Shown one piece after another: positions 24,901-33,672 of a stretch of DNA of 64,000 nucleotides. Position 1 is the first letter of the stretch. Each line of letters begins with the position of its first letter. The stretch is taken from the NCBI RefSeq assembly GCF_905220415.1, contig NC_059541.1, positions 10,614,501 through 10,678,500 on the forward strand, given 5' to 3'. Source of the stretch: Colias croceus (Eukaryota; Arthropoda; Insecta; Lepidoptera; Pieridae). A model generated the notes under the pieces. The model saw nothing but the letters and a program-made list of their open reading frames with translations, was not told the DNA's origin and did not search any database. The translations under genes and the position numbers were made by a program.

Positions 24901-27900
24901 GTTCAATAACATTCATATTGCGAGATCAATTGATCTACATCATTTTCCGTACATCGATTACCGAACAGTTTATCCTACCACAAATAAATACCTATAATAG
25001 TACATAATCAAATGACTCACAGTCTCATGGTGGTTCCTATAAATAGATATGTTGAGCAAGTTGTATAAGTACTCCTCCAGTTGTTTCATACGCAGTTGAA
25101 TGCCTTCGTATGTGATCATCACTTCGGGCTTACGGGGAAATCTGTTATCGATAATTATCATGTTCAGTAATTATCAATAGCTTATATATATATATGGATT
25201 ATAATGTATAAGGCATGCTTATTGTATGGTAGGAACTTTCCTATTGATTTAACTATATTTTTGATTTAAGTTTGAATTACTTTAAAATGCCAAAAAGATG
25301 AGATAATTACACATGAATTATACTTTCCTGAATATGCATTATCTTTTTTTTTTCAAGTGTTTGACATCTTTGGTTAAATTTTCATGAGTTATAATATCAT
25401 CAAAGAAGGAAAAGAAGTAAAAATCAAACACATGAATATTATTTTAGGAAAATATAAAATTTTACCTAGGTAATGCGCCTTTCCGCTTTCTAGGCTTAGG
25501 TTCCCGCCGCTTCGGGTTGCTCCCCGGCAGCGCTTCGAGCGCCATCCTTTCAGCCTTCTCTTCTGTATCTACCGTGTTCTTGAAACTCGCCCGTCTAGTT
25601 TTATGCGCTTTAGTGGGAAACGGGATTTTCAGCGATGTCCTATAAAGCGCTAATTGTTGGTGTAGGTATAATATGTGTTTATATCGCTTTTTGATTGTCC
25701 ATTTGAAATCCCCGTGCTGTAGGTTTATTGTATACCTAGATTGAGACATATGGTTATAAATGGATATGTTAAATATGTATTATGTAATCTACACTAATAT
25801 TATAAAGAGGAAAACTTTGTTTGATTGTAATGAATAGGCTCATAAACTACTGGACCGATTTTAAAAATTCTTTCACCATTCGAAAGCTACTTTATCCACG
25901 AGTAATATAGGCTATATAATTTATTATAAGACCAACAGGAGCGGAGCCACGCGGGTGAAACCGCGCGGCACAGCTAGTTAATAATAATTCGACTAAATGG
26001 GTATAATGAGAGCCGTAGCCGTTTTGGGAATGTTGGTTCATTAAGCTGCCATTACAACATTTGTACACAGTACACAGTTTGACGTCATAGTGACGTCTAT
26101 TTGCGGGTATGTTTTAATCTTGTGTGAATTGAAATGGGATAAATTAGGGTTCCGTACACCCATGTTTACGTTTTTAGTAAACTTATTAACTTAAACGAGA
26201 AATTTTCTATATACTTTTTGTTATGTAATGTTCATTTTTATTTAATAGGTTAATGTCTAATTCGACTATTTTATCTATACTATCTTCTAGTATCTAACTT
26301 ATCTTTTTATTGATCTTCGCAAATCTATATAATAACAATAATTTACATACAAATCTACGTCAGTCTTAGCAAAAAAAAACTATATACCACTGCAGTATAT
26401 GACAAATGAAAAAGTATGAGGTATTGTTTGCTAACAATATTATCAGTTTTTACAAAATAATTATGTGCGTCATATGATTGTCTAAACGTAATTAGGTACG
26501 TATTCTGATTTCTGTTTGACATAATGCGTACATTTACGTAAATCACATGTTTAAAAATAAAAACTTAAATGTTAGACCGAGCTCTTATACTAAAAAAAAT
26601 AATTGAACTAGGTATTAATTACACTACATATATTATTAAATAAACAACATACTTTTAGAAAATTTGTAAATTGTTCATTTCTGTGTACATCCCTTTCATA
26701 TAATTAAACCAATCTATTTCTGACCCTATTCGAGAGAAAAATATTAATTAATAAATAATTCTTAGAACACTTTACAATATTATAAAATTAGTTTTGTTTA
26801 TAAAACTCACAAGTTAGGATTCAATAGGTGTGTCGTAACGCTTCTCTCGTTCTCCACGAATCTGACCTTTATTTCAACACCCGGAATGAACACTTTTCTG
26901 TGCACCGATTTGAATTTTATTGGCGGCGCGTGTATACTTCTGTACGGTACGGATTTCGCTAGCGGCGCTGAAACAAAATAAATAATCTATTTGAGTGTGC
27001 GTATTATAAATAAAAACATCCTGAATTCTTTCATATTTCTTTAGAAACAATGTTTGCGTAAACTATTTATAATAAACCTAGAATAGAAATAAGTATGCAA
27101 TTATTAATGTTTGATGAAGGAAATATATTACAATCTATAATAAAAACATTTTCTTGTTGCAGGTTTCATTCCAGAGGCATGTCAAGAAGTGCCACTTATA
27201 GAAGTACTTATTAAAAAACTATTAGGAATATTTGAACGTGTTTCACTTAATTAATTATTATTGTTAAAGAAACATTTCATATCTTATCTTTTTATCAACA
27301 TAACAAAAGCTTTTAGAATGAATCATTAAGAAAGATAATAATTAAAAATACACATGACTGAGGTACTTATACCTTATCATAAGGTCTTTACTCCTTGACA
27401 TTACAATATAGATACAAAAATTGAGAAAATTTTCTGATTTTTGGAAAATCAGTTAAAAATAGAAGCGATACTTTACAGAACAGAAACCTAAAAGTGCAGT
27501 AAAATAAATTCCTATTTTTTTTTATTCGCGTTTTTTGGCGGGAACTATACTGATTTGATATACTTATTTCATAATATTATTTCATGGTTAGTAATTTATG
27601 TAATATTATTTGTCGGCGTCTCTGTTTTTATCTACTAGATATATCTAAAGCTAAATGGTGACTTCAAATATCTAATCTTGAGTCAGTAATGTAAACACTC
27701 ATATAATCATTTTGAAAGATGATGAATCATTAAATTGAATTGAATACAAGAAAATTTTAAATGAAGATGTCCTTAATTGGTTCATATTATGCCCTATATA
27801 AAAACAAGGCAAATATGTATAATTTGTTGCAGATAATAAGTTTTACTAAATATGTAAGTATGTACTAGAATATCTACGAAAAAAAATAGTACTCTTCCTC

Positions 27901-30176
27901 ATTGAGATTAAAATTGTGTTGTCGCAGGCTAAACGGCAGTATATACAGCAACATTAAAATTGGTGGCGTTGCCACACCGACGCCATGTTGGGTAAATACT
28001 AAATACCAAGAAGCTTAGTAAATACCCATCATTTCAATAGTACGTACGCTGGCGAGGTTACCATGGCGACTTAGTGAGGCAGAGCTCTTATTTTATGATA
28101 ATAAATATCGTTCATTTAAACTCCAAAAATTATTATTAACAAACTACACATACACACATACGTTTGTTTTTTACTTCATCAATGATTTAAATAAATATTA
28201 AACTAAATTTGTTTATAATAAAAATAAAGGTTGTATTTGATAAAATCGTACCTGAAGCATCCGTTTCCTCTTTACACTTATCTATTTCAATTACTGACAG
28301 AGATTCTGGCACAGCGAGACATTCGTCAAAATCTGAATCCAGGCCTGGTGTTAATGAGTCCAATGTTTGAAATACTCCTTGAAGACAATCACCGGGGGTG
28401 GAAGGGGTCGGTGTTTCCATAGCTTGGTTTGTGTAACCGTATAGTTCTTCATCTGGAAACAAAATTGTATTTTTTATGGATGGTGATGTTATTAATATGA
28501 CCAGGACTGGCTAGTTTCCAATGTGGCTGTTTGCTACTATGGTTTAATGATGGTAAAGAATAAAACGATGTCATGATGATTCTAAGGCGCTATTTAAGAA
28601 GTCTAATTTTATTAATTGAATTATTTAATTTATTGGTATTAAATTGTTATACCCAAAAACAGTTCTTTTAATGAATATAAGTTTTAAAACCACCAATATT
28701 AATAAGAGACAGAGTAATAAATGGGTATAAATACTATTTATTATAATTATTCCTATACACTATAAAAAATCAACTGCATTTATAAGGTGCAAACATATTA
28801 TATTGTGTTTTCTTATGTATAATGATTTTGCATCTGTCTAAGGAAGTAAATTTTTTTAGAGAAAAAGTTTGCAAGGCCTAATCAGTCATGAGATTTTGGC
28901 CCTGCAATAGGTAGGAACTTTTTGTTGAATAAAATTAATTGTAGGATGTAAAAAAATATTAACAAAACTAAACAACATGACAGAAATGTAAAAGAAATAT
29001 ATAAAATGGCGTTTAATTGTTTGTTAGTGAATTTATTCTCAATCTTATCTTGCAATATGTAAATAATATTTAAACAGAGATTGAAAAAAAGTAGGACAGG
29101 CAATCGCAAATCATCACTATCTGTATTCTGTATATAGCATATCAGTTTTTATCACATGGAAAAATTGAAATTGTTTTTATTAGTTAACGATGATGAAATT
29201 TTTTGGCAAATGTTTAAAATATTATTATTTAAATACTAGCTTACCGCCTGCGGCCTCGCCCGCGTTTTCAAAGAAAAAGCAGCATAGTTCCCGTTCCCGT
29301 GGGATTTCCGGGATAAAAGCTAGCCTAAGTTGCTCAGTGAAGATGAAGCTTTCTAATGGTGAAAGATTTTTTGAAATCGGTCCAGTAATTTATGCGTGAA
29401 AACCATACATACATAGTTACAAACCTTTCCTCTTTATAGTATTAGTATAGAAGTATAGATTACAAAGTTTTTTATAAGACAGGTGAACCAGAATAAAATA
29501 ACTAAGAAACTGTATATAAAGTTAATCAGTCAATGATGATGATATTTATTCTATTTATGCAGCTTAACTTGATTTTATTTCCAGCTATCTATACAGGAAT
29601 CTTGGTGTCTAATTCTTATTACTTAGAATTACATTATTTAAGGCTGTTTTACAATATGCAATGAAAATAATAATATTTGTTGAGGCAGCAGTACTGTAAA
29701 AAATGTAAAATAGTCTGTGAAGCATATATGTATAATATAAAAGAAAACCTCAGTGGAGTTATGATGAATTGGCATAATGGTTAGCGAGGCATAATTATTT
29801 TTAGTTACAACAGTAATACATAACCTACTATAAAGAAAATTATTGACTAACAAGTACAAAAAACCTGGTTGTTATGAATTTACAAACGCAAAGACTATTA
29901 GTAACAACAACATATATCTCCAAATAAGCCTGGCTAAAGCCATACTTCCTGAAAAAAATCCATTCCGCCAGATGTTTCACACAAACACATAACTGATAAC
30001 ACTAAACCACTTCACACACTACCTCGCTTGATAAGATTATGGAAACTAAGAGTTAAATCTTTCCGTTCCATAGGCCCGTTGACACTGACACCAGAACGAC
30101 CACTTGTTCTTCTGTATGGGTACTGATTCGCGACGTTCTGGTCATTACACAGCACGTATCTAATACTGGGGTACAT
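12672..30176 (-). CDS. Pld: Phospholipase D (PLD1/2-type), 21 coding exons
   Basis: Hydrolyses phosphatidylcholine to phosphatidic acid and choline at cell membranes, where the PX and PH domains recruit it and Arf/Rho GTPases and PIP2 activate it (family knowledge). Exon lengths sum to 3720 nt, or 1239 residues plus stop, and every splice phase agrees. Domain order is an acidic N-terminus (1-125), PX (~128-300), PH (~301-445), HKD1 (H577, K579, D584), a variable loop (~607-771), HKD2 (H1055, K1057, D1062) and a C-terminus ending LWT, as in animal PLDs (PMEVWT in mammals). Both catalytic HxKxxxxD motifs are intact. It is longer than human PLD1 (~1074 residues) mainly because of the loop and N-terminus. 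The start ATG has A at -3 and an in-frame TAG six bases upstream. Untranslated exons are not resolved. Introns carry transposon insertions and a partial exon duplication. Confidence 0.96.
13272..13487 (-). CDS. Pld: Pld coding exon 20
   Basis: Residues 1092-1163; LRKRLFREHLGL and DDPCAEQFYIDVWKGTSKRN, conserved C-terminal helices of PLD. Confidence 0.96.
13879..14119 (-). CDS. Pld: Pld coding exon 19 (HKD motif 2)
   Basis: Residues 1011-1091. FHGLRTH, then H1055-S-K1057-L-L-I-A-D1062, then GSANINDRSMVGKRDSEIAV; the second half-site is intact. Confidence 0.98.
14140..14325 (+). repeat. Interspersed repeat E, copy 2, filling Pld intron 18
   Basis: Shares GACTGCCGCGGTAAAG, GTCGGAGTGGGGAGCGTGAG and TTTTTTCGTTACGGAATTTC with 2316-2478. 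Here CTATTGCAT (about 14190) and ATGCAATAG (about 14305) form an inverted pair. It occupies most of the 213-bp intron. Confidence 0.75.
14333..14499 (-). CDS. Pld: Pld coding exon 18
   Basis: Residues 956-1011; VYVVMPLLPGFEGEVG is the strictly conserved LLPGFEG motif. The donor (CTGCAG|GTGAGG) is only ~10 bp from repeat E. Confidence 0.97.
15000..15420. repeat. AT-rich retroelement-like debris and poly-A tract
   Basis: A TTTA microsatellite (15013-15035) and an A20-plus tract at 15401-15420 bracket AT-rich sequence in a Pld intron. It resembles a decayed LINE 3' end; no coding sequence is visible. Confidence 0.35.
15436..15606 (-). CDS. Pld: Pld coding exon 17
   Basis: Residues 899-955; VLRSVSSWSCG and HYIYIENQFFIT, the conserved IENQFF strand. 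Phase 0 at both ends. Confidence 0.97.
15953..16061 (-). CDS. Pld: Pld coding exon 16
   Basis: Residues 862-898; NSNYPYLLPKTYTDI, then SIDITNVSCQ leading to the VLRS motif in the next exon. Confidence 0.95.
16260..16396 (+). mobile_element. Helitron-like repeat, family B, 5'-truncated
   Basis: Starts at AAACTGGTCCGATTTGAAAA and runs through GTTAGATAGCCCATTTACCG to GTGAAACCACGGGGAACAG and CTAGT. In a Pld intron. Confidence 0.75.
16490..16668 (+). repeat. Lepidopteran interspersed repeat tail
   Basis: Ends with TGGGCGGCGTGTATCGCTTA and CGTCTGCTCGTTTGCTATCC followed by CATAAAA, a tail I recognise as common in lepidopteran introns. Its parent element is not assigned. Confidence 0.5.
16973..17105 (-). 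CDS. Pld: Pld coding exon 15
   Basis: Residues 818-862; TPRMPWHDVGLMLGGAAARD and VARHFVQRWNAIK match the PLD core (RMPWHD in mammals). GC-rich compared with neighbours. Confidence 0.97.
17684..19273 (+). mobile_element. Tc1-like DNA transposon, inactive (1.59 kb)
   Basis: Terminal inverted repeats CACTCACCGGCACGGAATCT continue to TGGCCACT at both ends and are flanked by TA (17682-17683, 19274-19275). A degenerate transposase lies between them on the plus strand. Inserted in the Pld intron between coding exons 14 and 15. Confidence 0.95.
17985..18990 (+). pseudogene. Tc1-family transposase pseudogene
   Basis: Reading in pieces gives MPLTSEQPTQAITMLDQ, then stop codons, REDPFIVREILRNGFLT, EVNLKVFRPARRPELLRHHR, GSIMVWGGISFDARTELFIV and PARSPDLNPIEHIWDMLKRN. 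This order and the SPDLNP(I)EHIWD box identify a DD34E Tc1 transposase. It has several in-frame stops and at least two frame changes (around 18420-18560). The second catalytic Asp, usually in QDNARP, is Tyr here (HYNARP near 18706), so it cannot be active. Confidence 0.92.
19342..19480 (-). CDS. Pld: Pld coding exon 14
   Basis: Residues 772-818; KLWIGKDYVNFIVKDFNNLD resumes the conserved core after the loop. Its downstream intron holds the Tc1-like insertion. Confidence 0.96.
19684..19891 (-). mobile_element. Helitron-like repeat, A/B hybrid
   Basis: CTAG end with a GCGGGTGGAGCCGCCGGCGG hairpin and a CACGAGTAAAATAGGATAGG block, then TTATAAAAAGGAAAAC at the 5' end. Located in a Pld intron just upstream of exon 13 3' border. 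Confidence 0.75.
19912..20251 (-). CDS. Pld: Pld coding exon 13 (loop, distal)
   Basis: Residues 658-771, the longest exon. Highly charged sequence (VIQEEEPDPQTQQTETENVT, YPPYEEERNEQKFDDTER) with no HKD residues; open throughout and phase-consistent. It corresponds to the variable loop of PLD1, which differs in length and sequence among animals. Confidence 0.9.
20602..20757 (-). CDS. Pld: Pld coding exon 12 (loop, proximal)
   Basis: Residues 606-658. LTDLGNISHPK is conserved, then a low-complexity basic/serine segment starts the loop that separates the two catalytic halves. Confidence 0.92.
21068..21240 (+). mobile_element. Helitron-like repeat, family C copy
   Basis: Begins with AGTATAAAACAAAGTCGCCT, contains GCAACGGATTTTGATTCGGT, and ends with GACAAAGCGGGCGAAGCCGC, GGGCGGAAGG and CTAG. 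Family C shares the hairpin end with family A but has a different 5' half. Its end is 21 bp from Pld exon 11. Confidence 0.8.
21261..21400 (-). CDS. Pld: Pld coding exon 11 (HKD motif 1)
   Basis: Residues 560-606. The motif H577-E-K579-I-V-C-V-D584 is followed by QSVAFLGGIDLCYGRWDDHK, so the first half-site is intact. Donor CATAG|GTATTT. Confidence 0.98.
21727..21831 (-). CDS. Pld: Pld coding exon 10
   Basis: Residues 525-559; GVKIFIMLYKEVEMALGINS is a hallmark PLD strand before the first HKD motif. Clean AG/GT borders, phase 0 at both ends. Confidence 0.97.
22090..22476 (-). repeat. 181-bp tandem duplication of partial Pld exon 9
   Basis: The landmark CAGCCACAGAGAAACGAC occurs at 22115, 22296 and 22477, an exact 181-bp period. 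Each extra unit copies the 3' part of exon 9, its donor and the start of the intron; a truncated fourth donor end sits at 22090-22106. If GAG|ATAGC were used as acceptor, blocks 22349-22465 and 22168-22284 would each be 117 nt, open and in phase 0, encoding IAREEIFIADWWLSP and onward. No strong acceptor precedes them, so they are probably pseudo-exons. Confidence 0.9.
22530..22765 (-). CDS. Pld: Pld coding exon 9 (first catalytic half begins)
   Basis: Residues 446-524, with PVAMFVDGSPYLSAVADAME and EEIFIADWWLSPEIYMKRP, strongly conserved in eukaryotic PLDs. Its 3' ~117 nt plus ~60 nt of following intron are repeated twice more downstream on the minus strand (22107-22476). Confidence 0.97.
23337..23485 (-). 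CDS. Pld: Pld coding exon 8 (PH C-terminus)
   Basis: Residues 396-446. CWTKRKSKEWMHYLKTVANQ contains the conserved Trp of the PH C-terminal helix. Donor CAGTCTG|GTGAGT. Confidence 0.95.
23712..23843 (-). CDS. Pld: Pld coding exon 7 (PH domain)
   Basis: Residues 352-396; CAKWQERWLFVKDTFFGYIR is the core PH strand pair. Acceptor TTTCAG, donor CAAGG|GTGAGC. Confidence 0.95.
24130..24340 (-). mobile_element. Helitron-like repeat, family A copy
   Basis: Degenerate hairpin end (CCACGGCTTCACCCCCG), CCACGGAAACGG block and TATTATAAATGCGAAAG 5' end. In the intron between Pld exons 6 and 7. Confidence 0.7.
24392..24543 (-). CDS. Pld: Pld coding exon 6 (PX-PH junction)
   Basis: Residues 302-352 open with VEFLEVSQMSFISELGSKGK, highly conserved in PLD1/2. 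The cysteine pair in GCNCCG (C341, C342) corresponds to the palmitoylated pair in mammalian PLD1, so membrane anchoring is probably conserved. Confidence 0.97.
25021..25141 (-). CDS. Pld: Pld coding exon 5 (PX end)
   Basis: Residues 261-301, including LEEYLYNLLNISIYRNHHET, matching the PX C-terminal helix of animal PLDs. Donor GAGACT|GTGAGT. Confidence 0.96.
25466..25735 (-). CDS. Pld: Pld coding exon 4 (PX core)
   Basis: Residues 171-260. LYTINLQHGDFKWTIKKRYK is the phosphoinositide-binding RRYK-type stretch of PX; a proline and basic-rich linker (KRREPKPRKRKGALPR) follows. Donor CCTAG|GTAAAA. Confidence 0.96.
25790..25979 (+). mobile_element. Helitron-like repeat, B-type end
   Basis: Complete: ACTAATATTATAAAGAGGAA at the 5' end, CATAAACTACTGGACCGATT inside, GGGTGAAACCGCGCGGCACA and CTAG at the 3' end. 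It lies 55 bp upstream (minus sense) of Pld exon 4. Confidence 0.8.
26811..26967 (-). CDS. Pld: Pld coding exon 3 (start of PX domain)
   Basis: Residues 119-170. Includes VFIPGVEIKVRFVENERSVT and THLLNPN, the opening strands of the PLD PX domain. Donor AACTT|GTGAGT. Confidence 0.96.
28252..28452 (-). CDS. Pld: Pld coding exon 2 (acidic N-terminal region)
   Basis: Residues 52-118, acceptor TTTGTTTCCAG, donor CAG|GTACG. The peptide is rich in Asp, Glu, Ser, Thr and Pro (for example METPTPSTPGDCLQGVF) and looks disordered; it precedes the PX domain. Confidence 0.92.
28453..30022. other. Pld intron 1
   Basis: AT-rich intron with one Helitron-like insertion (29236-29453); no other structure recognised. 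Confidence 0.7.
29236..29453 (-). mobile_element. Helitron-like repeat, family A copy
   Basis: CTAG at 29236, GCGGGCGAGGCCGCAGGCGG hairpin end, CCCGGAAATCCCACGGGAAC block, and an ACTAATACTATAAAGAGGAA 5' end. Confidence 0.8.
30023..30176 (-). CDS. Pld: Pld coding exon 1 (start codon)
   Basis: Begins ATG TAC CCC and encodes MYPSIRYVLCNDQNVANQ through SFHNLIKR. The donor is CGAG|GTAGTG. The single leftover G joins AT of exon 2 to make Asp-52, restoring KRDEELYGY. A short upstream ATG frame (ATGCTTGTTATC) overlaps the 5' side. The sequence ahead resembles an acceptor (TTATTTAG), so an upstream untranslated exon is possible. Confidence 0.85.
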
Positions 30177-30746
30177 AATCTATAGTAGATAAGATAACAA
30201 GCATCGATTTCAGTCGTTGAACGACCTCCTATACGGTAGTGTCGCTAAATAACGCAGAAATAACCATTAATTGAAAAAAATAATTCAACGTTGGAGACGA
30301 GAAGCTATGGTTCATTGAACAAGACTGTTTCAAGGCTTTATTTAAGTCATGCAATTAGAAATTGATACTTACAAAACAATCCTTATTTTAGTCCAGTGCG
30401 CTCATCTATTTAGTATAATATAATACATACTGTGAGAGATTTAGTTAAATATGAACTATAAACTTCATTAGATCCCGTGTGAATCATTCAGTTAATTACA
30501 ATCGCTGCAAGGTCTTTTATAGTATAAAAAACATGAACTATGTAGCCTTTTAAAAGTTTATCTCATTGCCAAGTTTCTACTTCAGAATCAGTCAAAGATC
30601 ATTGATCAATCATCAATCTGTCATTAACTTTTAATTTGACAGATGGATAAAAATGACGTAATCAAGCAAGTGTTGCAATAAAACGGCTATTTAAAGTTTT
30701 AAACCTCCCTCTAATGAATGGCATAGTAAATAGTAAATCACTACAT

Positions 30747-30927
30747 AGTATAAAACAAAGTCGCTTTCTTTGTCCCTATGTCCCTTTGTATGCTTAAATC
30801 TTTTAAACTACGCAACGGATTTTAAAGCGGTTTTTTTAATAGATAGTGTGATTCAAGAGGATGGTTTTAGTATGTAATTTATTAAGTTTTGGACAAAGCG
30901 GGCGAAGCCGCAGGCGGTAAGCTAGTA
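30747..30927 (+). mobile_element. Helitron-like repeat, family C copy
   Basis: ACATAGTATAAAACAAAGTC at the left, GCAACGGATTTTAAAGCGGT inside, and GACAAAGCGGGCGAAGCCGC then AGGCGGTAAG plus CTAG at the right. Flanking sequence 30177-31980 is otherwise AT-rich with no exon seen. Confidence 0.82.
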
Positions 30928-32488
30928 AAATATAAAGTCCAATTTTCATTACATATTTTGTAGTAATAATTTAATAAACCACAAAATTTTCTCAACTAAT
31001 TACCAAAGATTGTTAGTAAAGCGTTATGAAAATGAAATGGTATCTGTAGGGGATGAGAGCACAAGAAAGTCTAGTGTACTATATCACAGGACTATATCGA
31101 TTTCTATTCCAAAATGTAGAGTTGCGTTGCTTTCTATTAATGTTTGGAACTGCTATGATTTTTTTGAATAGCAGTCCTATGGTTATTTTTTGGAAAAATA
31201 TCAAGAGCATTCATTGTGCTCCTAAATTCAAGTCTTGAAATATACTTCGATTGAGACATCTGTGAGAATAATAATTATGAATATAAATAAAGTTGTGTTA
31301 TTTACACCCCTAATTTCTTTTTATTTTTTTCGATCCGTGTGTATTTGGAAAAATATAATACCTAGGTATATGCTAAAAATATTAAAATTTAAAAAAAAAT
31401 GTTTACCTGAGTGCAGCAACAAGGTAGCAACAAAAATAGAATAACAAATTAGAAATTACAAACCCAATTGTAATTTTTTGAACGCCTGTGTATATTTATT
31501 GCAAAATTGTTTGTATGCGATTGTTAGACGAGTTTTGTAAAGGATTGAAGAGATAATAATATTATCGTCTTATTTTTGTCCCGATAGATGTATAAAGAGT
31601 ATGAATGTTTAACAAGATATTGTGTTGTGTTGCCCATGTTTTTCCTAAGTGTTGGTAGAGTGAATGTTGTTCCTTATTATATAAACTTTAATGGCAAAGA
31701 ATTATTATTGTAGCATTTTTGAATTCGTTGTTTATTTATATTTATTTGGTAGAGCCAATTTGGCCCAAACAATTATTGTCTGTATTTTGATACTTCAACT
31801 CATGCAGTAATCTATATGTTTTCTCCACATTATTTAACAAAGAGGATTAAAATTTGTAAAGCCTGTATTCATACAGGGTTAGTTTTCAATGACCGGTCAA
31901 ATTTTCAGAAATGGTTCAGAATCGATAACATTTTAGATCTATTTTATCTATTTTCAGGTTAAAACTTCTGCATCCGAGTGTGATAAGATGTTGACTCTAC
32001 ATTTTCTGATTTTTCAAAAGTAGAGCCAATGTAGACTTTACAATTATTAGTGTTTCTAAGTAACTACAGATGGCGTAAAAAACTATTTTAGTAGAGATCT
32101 ACTAATATGCCAGTCACTCTCTTTTGCGCGAATACGCCAAACTACAAAATAATGTAGGATAACGTTTGTAAATGTTTTTTTCAAACTTCAGCCAAACATT
32201 ATTATAATGTGCGAATGCTTGTAAACAAATAAGTGAGCCAGGTAACGTAGAGTTAATTTCAACATAAACCTCAGAGATGGCGCCTTAAATATCATAATTG
32301 TTACAGCAATAAAAGTATCAAAATACTTCAAGAAATGGTCAAGATAGAATGTCTCTACAATTTTATTTATTGGAGTAAGAAAAATATAGTAACTAAAGCG
32401 CTCTACTTATAAAGTATTTTGCAATGCATGGTAGAGACGATATGAAAATGTCATAGATGGCACCAGCTGCTTTTCGTTAGTTTTACAT

Positions 32489-32508
32489 CGCGCTATTGTA
32501 TTGACGCA
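32489..32508 (+). promoter_or_regulatory. Putative U1 proximal sequence element (PSEA)
   Basis: CGCGCTATTGTATTGACGCA lies at -57 to -38 relative to the U1 start and is identical in the second copy at the same distance, where insect PSEA elements are expected. No TATA box, as usual for RNA polymerase II snRNA genes. Confidence 0.65.
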
Positions 32509-32545
32509 GACACTCTATAAGGATTTTGGTAAACCTAGCAAAATC

Positions 32546-32708
32546 ATACTTACCTGGCGTAGGGGACACCGTGATCAGGAAGGCGGTTCCCCCAGAGCGA
32601 GGCCCCTCCATTGCACTGCGGCGGGGTTGACCTCTGCGATTATCCCTAATGTGGATAACTCGGACGCGTAATTTTTGGTAGTGGGGACTGCGTACGCGCC
32701 GTCCCCCC
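32546..32708 (+). ncRNA. U1 spliceosomal snRNA, copy 1
   Basis: Starts ATACTTACCTGGCGTAG, the 5'-splice-site-recognising end of U1. Stem-loop I carries GATCAGGAAG (U1-70K site), stem-loop II carries CCATTGCAC (U1A/SNF site), followed by TTGACCTCTGCGATTA, the Sm site AATTTTTGG and a final GGGGAC...GTCCCC stem. About 163 nt, the normal U1 length. All binding motifs are intact, so it may be functional. An antisense open frame over it (32483-32722) has no meaning. Confidence 0.96.
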
Positions 32709-33452
32709 ATATAAAAATACATTAAACTTTAAAGTAAGAAGTGTAGTAGTCACAGTAATAAATTTTTATAACAGTAGTAAATTATGTCAAGCAGCATCAT
32801 CAATCTTGCTTTGATATGGAAGCACTGATATGATCTGTCTAAGCAAACCTGTAATAAGAAGCATAAGGGTTAACATAGACTACGTAAAATTCGTATTTGA
32901 CATTATGTACTTGAAAATATAAGGAATAATTATAGAGAATAGAAATGTAGAGCATTCAAATAGGTGTCGGTTTATGCTACTTTATCCAGATATCGATAGT
33001 TAAGGGTAGAGGCGTGTTTTTACTGTTTGCAGATTTTGCAAAAATTTAGTCCCCTTTGTTAAAGAATGTAGAGCCAAAAATAATATTTTCTACATGAGTT
33101 GAAGAAACAAAATACAGAAAATAATTAATTGGCATTAAATGAATATTGGTTTGCACAACTATTGGTTTGCTTTTTGGATAAATGAGCACATGTCGACATC
33201 TATTTGATGTAAATGCTCTATATTTCTTTAATCTAACATTTTCAAGTAACGTCCAATACGATTTTTACGTAGTCTATGTTATACCTTATGATCTATGGGC
33301 ATCCAGCTAATTACCGGATTTCTTAAGTAGAAGTCTTGGAAGTATTAAGGGGTTAAAGACAGATCTTTTTAGAGCTACGATATTAAAGCAAAATTTGTGT
33401 AATTTTCTACTGTTATAAGACTTTCTTTGACCTTAAATGTATATCTTTATAT

Positions 33453-33615
33453 GGGGGGACAGCGCGTACGCAGTCCCCACTACCAAAAATTACGCGTCCG
33501 AGTTATCCACATTAGGGATAATCGCAGAGGTCAACCCCGCCGCAGTGCAATGGCGGGGCCTCGCTCTGGGGGAACCGCCTTCCTGATCACGGTGTCCCCT
33601 ACGCCAGGTAAGTAT
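33453..33615 (-). ncRNA. U1 spliceosomal snRNA, copy 2
   Basis: Same length and motifs as copy 1 but on the opposite strand, so the genes converge with ~745 bp between their 3' ends. I see two differences: CCCCGCCATTGCAC here against CCCCTCCATTGCAC near loop II, and GCGCTGTCC against GCGCCGTCC in the last stem. Neither touches the splice-site-pairing end, U1-70K loop, ATTGCAC loop or Sm site. Confidence 0.96.
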
Positions 33616-33652
33616 GATTATGCTAGGTTTACCAAAATACTTATAGAGTGTC

Positions 33653-33672
33653 TGCGTCAATACAATAGCGCG
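33653..33672 (-). promoter_or_regulatory. Putative U1 PSEA, copy 2
   Basis: Exact match to CGCGCTATTGTATTGACGCA on the minus strand, again at -57 to -38. The surrounding flank differs between copies, so the perfect conservation suggests constraint. Confidence 0.65.

Noticed and set aside
29638..29859. Small membrane protein from an AT-rich frame
   Set aside because: Hydrophobic residues result from T-rich codons; no splice sites, start context or similarity seen.
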